A stretch of 64,000 nucleotides of DNA from contig NC_079232.1 in NCBI RefSeq assembly GCF_028502605.1, forward strand, positions 3,472,001 to 3,536,000. The letters run 5' to 3'. How positions within the stretch are numbered: the first letter of the stretch is position 1; every line of letters begins with the position of its first letter. This stretch comes from Trichoderma breve. Its lineage: Eukaryota; Ascomycota; Sordariomycetes; Hypocreales; Hypocreaceae. Made by a program: the position numbers and the translations under genes. Below, in pieces: positions 60,702 through 64,000 of the stretch. The notes under the pieces are model-generated. The model did not search any database. It was not told where the DNA came from and saw only the letters and a program-made list of their open reading frames with translations.

Positions 60702-61427
60702 TTATTTCCCATCGCCCTTGCTCCCCCCGGGCTTCACAGCCTCCACGGGACCCTTGTTCAGATCCCAGTCGAGCCAGCTGCCCGGGTACTCGCCCACACT
60801 AGCCCACCCGGCGTGCTGCGCCAGCCCCGCGGCCGCCCTCGCGCGCACGCCAGCCTTGCAGTAGAAGAGCAAGGAGGCGTCCTTGGGCGGGCGCGCGTAG
60901 CCGTACAGGTCCTCGAAGTCCTCGTCGGAGATGTGGAAGCTCTGGACGGCGGAGGTGATGGGGATGTTGATTGCGCCGGGGATCTTGCCCGTGTCGAGGA
61001 GCTCGTGGGGTTCGCGGACGTCTTTATTCATTGTCAGTTGACATACATACGTAGAGAGAGGGGAATAGAAGAGATAGTTGTAAGGGGGGGGTTGGGATGT
61101 AGTAGATAGATGGATGGATGTTTATGTGCCCTTACCAACAATGACAACCTCCTCCTTGGGATCCTTGCCCTCCACCAGTTTCTTGATCTCGTCAAAGCCC
61201 CAGATCCGACTATTCGGCACCTGGTTATCCGGACCAGAGTACCACCTTCGCACACCAGCTACACCACCGACAGATCTAGGACTCGTCCACCTCGCCAGCG
61301 GCCGAGCTGCCACGCCGGAGCACGTCCTGGCTGCGCAAGCCGAGATTGAGACTGAAGCTGGAGCGGCGATGCCCCGTGGCGAGATGCGCCGCAGGAGAAC
61401 CCGCTGGCAAGCTTGTCGAGTGGCCAT
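60702..61427 (-). CDS. Single-domain rhodanese (thiosulfate sulfurtransferase), likely mitochondrial
   Basis: Predicted sulfurtransferase that carries persulfide sulfur. Exons 61427-61136 and 61021-60702; 203 aa. The first ~65 residues are rich in Arg, Ala and Ser with almost no acidic residues (MATRQACQRVLLRRISPRG...), a convincing mitochondrial presequence. The rhodanese domain follows: VIVDVREPHELLDTGKIPGAINIPI, then the active-site loop FYCKAGVRAR with catalytic Cys152, and a closing WLDWDL segment. The loop is CKAGVR, as in eukaryotic single-domain thiosulfate sulfurtransferases, rather than the Cdc25-like loop. The intron acceptor (AATAAAG) has a weak pyrimidine tract, but frame and domain continuity fix it. 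Confidence 0.92.
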
Positions 61428-62530
61428 TGCGTTGTTGTTTTGTGTTGTTCTGTATTTGTATATTACAGAGGGAGCTTTGGCGCAAACGAAGGTGGGAGGT
61501 AATAGGTGGTATGGAAGGCAATTCGTTGGAAGCGGGTACTTTGGTGGTTAAAGAGGCGCAATTCGCTAGGACGCTTGCTAGCTAAAGTTGCCGATATCAA
61601 TCAATCAATACCTTAGAGCTCTACACAATTGAGCTCAAATTCCCCAAAAATCAACCTACCCGTCAAGTCCCTAGCAAAACACAGTTCTCCAGCTACAAAA
61701 ACGCACCAATGATCAAAGGTAGATAGACAGATGGTAAGCTTAGGCGAAAGCTGCAAGTTCTTTGGGGCGTAGTTGGATATCCGAAATCACCCCGCGACGT
61801 CATGTCATGTGCAGCTTTAAACGGCCCCAGATATCGTCGAGCTTCCTTCGCGCGCTTGGAAATCACGAACTAGCATGGGAGGATTTCACGGGTTACCGGA
61901 CGATAGCCTAATTCTTTTGGACACCTCCTAATATCCACATCTCTCGAGGACCGATATAAAGGCCTCAGGTACTGCTCTTCAAGATCAGTGCTTCTTTTGC
62001 TCCAGTTAAAGTCAAGTCATCGGACCAAATACAGAGGCGCATAGGCATCACGGAGAGCATCTGCTTCAACCAAATCTCACGATATCCCGACGCCAATAGA
62101 CTTTCTCTCTCTCAAATCAAATCTTTTTATTTCTTTCATCCATTCCATCAGCTAAGCCTGATCTGATCTCTTCGTGGCGTCCAGCAGCGAGGCACTCGTG
62201 TTGCCGCTGACTAAATTAAGTATATACAGTGATGATTGGGTATTAAAATTATGTACCATCTCCTTTTGGCTCTATGCAAGGCCAATCCTGAACTCCCATC
62301 TTAACCTCATGGCAGCTCAGCGGTTGGTAGTACGCTCCTGGGAAAGCAAATCCCGTTGTTGTGCAAAGAAAAACGCCGTCTATCGCCACAGATGGCATTC
62401 GCCCAACTGACGCTCATATATCGCTTCCATGTCACAACGTCTTTCGTCCATCCTATTATGCTGCCAACAGCGACTCGGCAGCTTTTGTTTTCCTCTTTGA
62501 TCGTTCATTCATGCTTTTGTTTTTCGTCCT
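61428..62530. other. Intergenic between rhodanese and ERG5
   Basis: About 1.1 kb holding the rhodanese promoter and the ERG5 3' UTR. Short open frames only; CT-rich around 62100-62160. No gene is supported. Confidence 0.55.
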
Positions 62531-64000
62531 TTATTTTCTCTCCTCAAAAGTAAGAGGGCAGTCATCCTAGGCTACTGTCAGCTTCGTCCCTCAATATTAC
62601 GATCTTATTCACGACTTACCTTGGGAAAGATGGTTGCAAACACCTTAATCTCCTCTGAGAGAGGAGTAGCGTGATGAGTCCAGTTCATCTGCACAGATGC
62701 CTTTCCGAGCATCAGGGCCAGGTTAAGCTGTGCATAAACTTGGCCCAGGCAGTAGTGAGCGCCGGTTCCAAAGACCAAGTAGTTCTTGGCACCCTTGACC
62801 TCGGCGTCACCAGAATAGTATCTCTCGGGATCAAAGTAGTCGGGGTTCTCGTAAACATCGGGGTCGTGAAGAGCCATGTATGTCGTGGGGATCAACATGG
62901 CACCTGCCGAACAACATGTCAGTCAATATCCAAAACATCATGAAACAGTCTGGCTTACCCTTGGGAACAGTGTACTTGTCGGTGATGGGGAACGGCTTCT
63001 TGACCTTGTATGGAACCATGAGGACGGGAGGGCGGTATCGCAGAAGCTCTCGGACGACGGCGCGGGTGTAGGTCAGGGACTCAAGCTGATCCATGTTCAG
63101 CTCAGCATAGGCGTCACCGTTTCGAACCTTGAGGTTTTCCTCTCGAACGCGGTCAAGAACGTCGGGTCGCTGGGCAGCAATCTGGAACAGCCATGTCGCG
63201 GCACTGCTGGTGGCATCCTGAGAGGCGAAAAGGAAGGTGAAGACAGTCTGGGAGATTTCGTAATCGCGGAACATGCGCAGCATAGGAGCCGGCTTCACCA
63301 TGCCCTCGGTGGACAGGCCCTTCTCCTCAGCCTCACGCCAGCGCTCGGATTGAATCATCTGCAGAATCCAGGCGTCCATGATGCAGGTGACGTCTCCACC
63401 AGCAGCCATGCGGACCTTGCTCTTGGCGGCACACTTTGCGAACTCAGCGAGAACCATGTCGGCGGCCTTCTTTCCATACCACGTCTTGGTGTAGGGAAGA
63501 ATGATGGGGAAGTTGACGAGCTCAAGAGCCGCAGTGATGAGATAATAGTCATCGGCAATCTTCTTGACGGCCTCGTCGGAGATGTAGTGTCCAACAAAGG
63601 TACGGCAAGAGACGGCGCACATGAGCTCACGGAATTCGGGCATGAAGGGGACGGGCTTGCCGCCATTCTCCTTGGTGATGTCGAGGAATCGCTTGAAGTA
63701 GACCTTATAGACCTCTTCCTGGCCGGGCAGGTAGGACTCGAGAGCCTTGCGGGTGAAGAGGCCGTTGAGGCCCTTGCGGAAATCCACGTGGGGCTTGCCG
63801 TCGAGGAAAACCCAGTTGTCCTCTCCGAGGAGCTTGTACGCGGCATCGACGACACAGGGCTTGACATAAGCCGGGGAGTTGAGCACCTTGCGAGCCATGT
63901 CTCGAGTGGACGCGATAACGACAAACCTACGAAGAAGCCCATGTTAGTCTTGGTGTCTACCATTGTCTCGGCGCGGTTCGTCAATCTTACTTATGGAAGA
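62531..64000 (-). CDS. ERG5: Sterol C-22 desaturase, cytochrome P450 CYP61 (partial, 5' end beyond window)
   Basis: Introduces the C-22 double bond in ergosterol synthesis at the ER; a haem monooxygenase. Exons seen: 64000-63991 (continues out of the window), 63926-62959, 62903-62620 and 62566-62531. Family marks: FVVIASTRDMARKVLNSPA near the 5' edge, the I-helix FASQDATSSA, E-x-x-R in VVRELLRYRPP, the YFDPERY loop and the haem ligand Cys in FGTGAHYCLGQ. The last 12-codon exon gives DDCPLTFEERK, the usual ERG5 C-terminus. CYP61 rather than CYP51 is supported by VKPCVVDAAYKLLGEDNWVFLDGK. Missing from the window are the N-terminal anchor and roughly the first 130 residues. Confidence 0.95.

Overview
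The window is nuclear DNA of a filamentous ascomycete. The genes have many short GT-AG introns (about 50-180 nt, some over 200) with CTAAC/CTGAC-type branch sites. The protein complement is fungal: chitin synthase, ERG5, an ANP1 mannan polymerase subunit, a filamentous-type cystathionine beta-lyase, NMD2/UPF2, TMS1/SERINC. Protein style and intergenic composition suggest a Sordariomycete, most likely Hypocreales (Trichoderma-like). That placement is inference and was not computed.

Layout. 0-9 kb: the 5' end of a MAK32-like PfkB kinase (-), a peroxisomal carnitine acetyltransferase ending in a PTS1 signal (-), an MCH1-like MFS transporter (+) and a TMS1/SERINC membrane protein (+). 8.8-15.5 kb: ANP1 mannosyltransferase (-), cyclase-associated protein CAP/Srv2 (+) and cystathionine beta-lyase (+). 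17-28.5 kb: a divergent Ca2+/H+ exchanger (+), UPF2/NMD2 (+) and a class VI/VII chitin synthase (+) with a 67-nt poly(A) tract just upstream. 29.9-41.7 kb: Hsp110/SSE1 (+), convergent with eIF5B (-), then a large MMS1/CPSF-A-type beta-propeller protein (-). 41.7-47.9 kb: a gene-poor island of about 6 kb holding one inactivated gene. Its single frame is broken by eight stops, each one C-to-T (or complementary G-to-A) step from a sense codon, as in RIP. 47.9-52 kb: a TBC-domain RabGAP (+), convergent with VPS52 (-). 53.6-60.3 kb: eIF5A, RRN7, ubiquitin-L40 and a Yip1-family protein (all +). 60.7-64 kb: a mitochondrial rhodanese (-) and ERG5 running off the right edge (-).

There is no operon logic or biosynthetic cluster. 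Most genes are housekeeping: translation (eIF5B, eIF5A, L40, RRN7 for rRNA synthesis), mRNA surveillance (UPF2), proteostasis (SSE1), Golgi and vesicle traffic (VPS52, TBC, Yip1, ANP1), wall and membrane synthesis (chitin synthase, ERG5) and acetyl/sulfur metabolism. I saw no convincing new multi-gene system. The most unusual items are the RIP-like pseudogene; the ubiquitin-L40 gene, whose start codon is split by an intron and followed by a 7-nt microexon; the Ca2+ exchanger with altered signature motifs and a Crz1-type promoter site; and the phase conflict in an RRN7 intron. Exon boundaries were assembled by hand from splice signals and frame continuity. Every complete CDS closes in frame, but RRN7 does so only if one weak donor is used.
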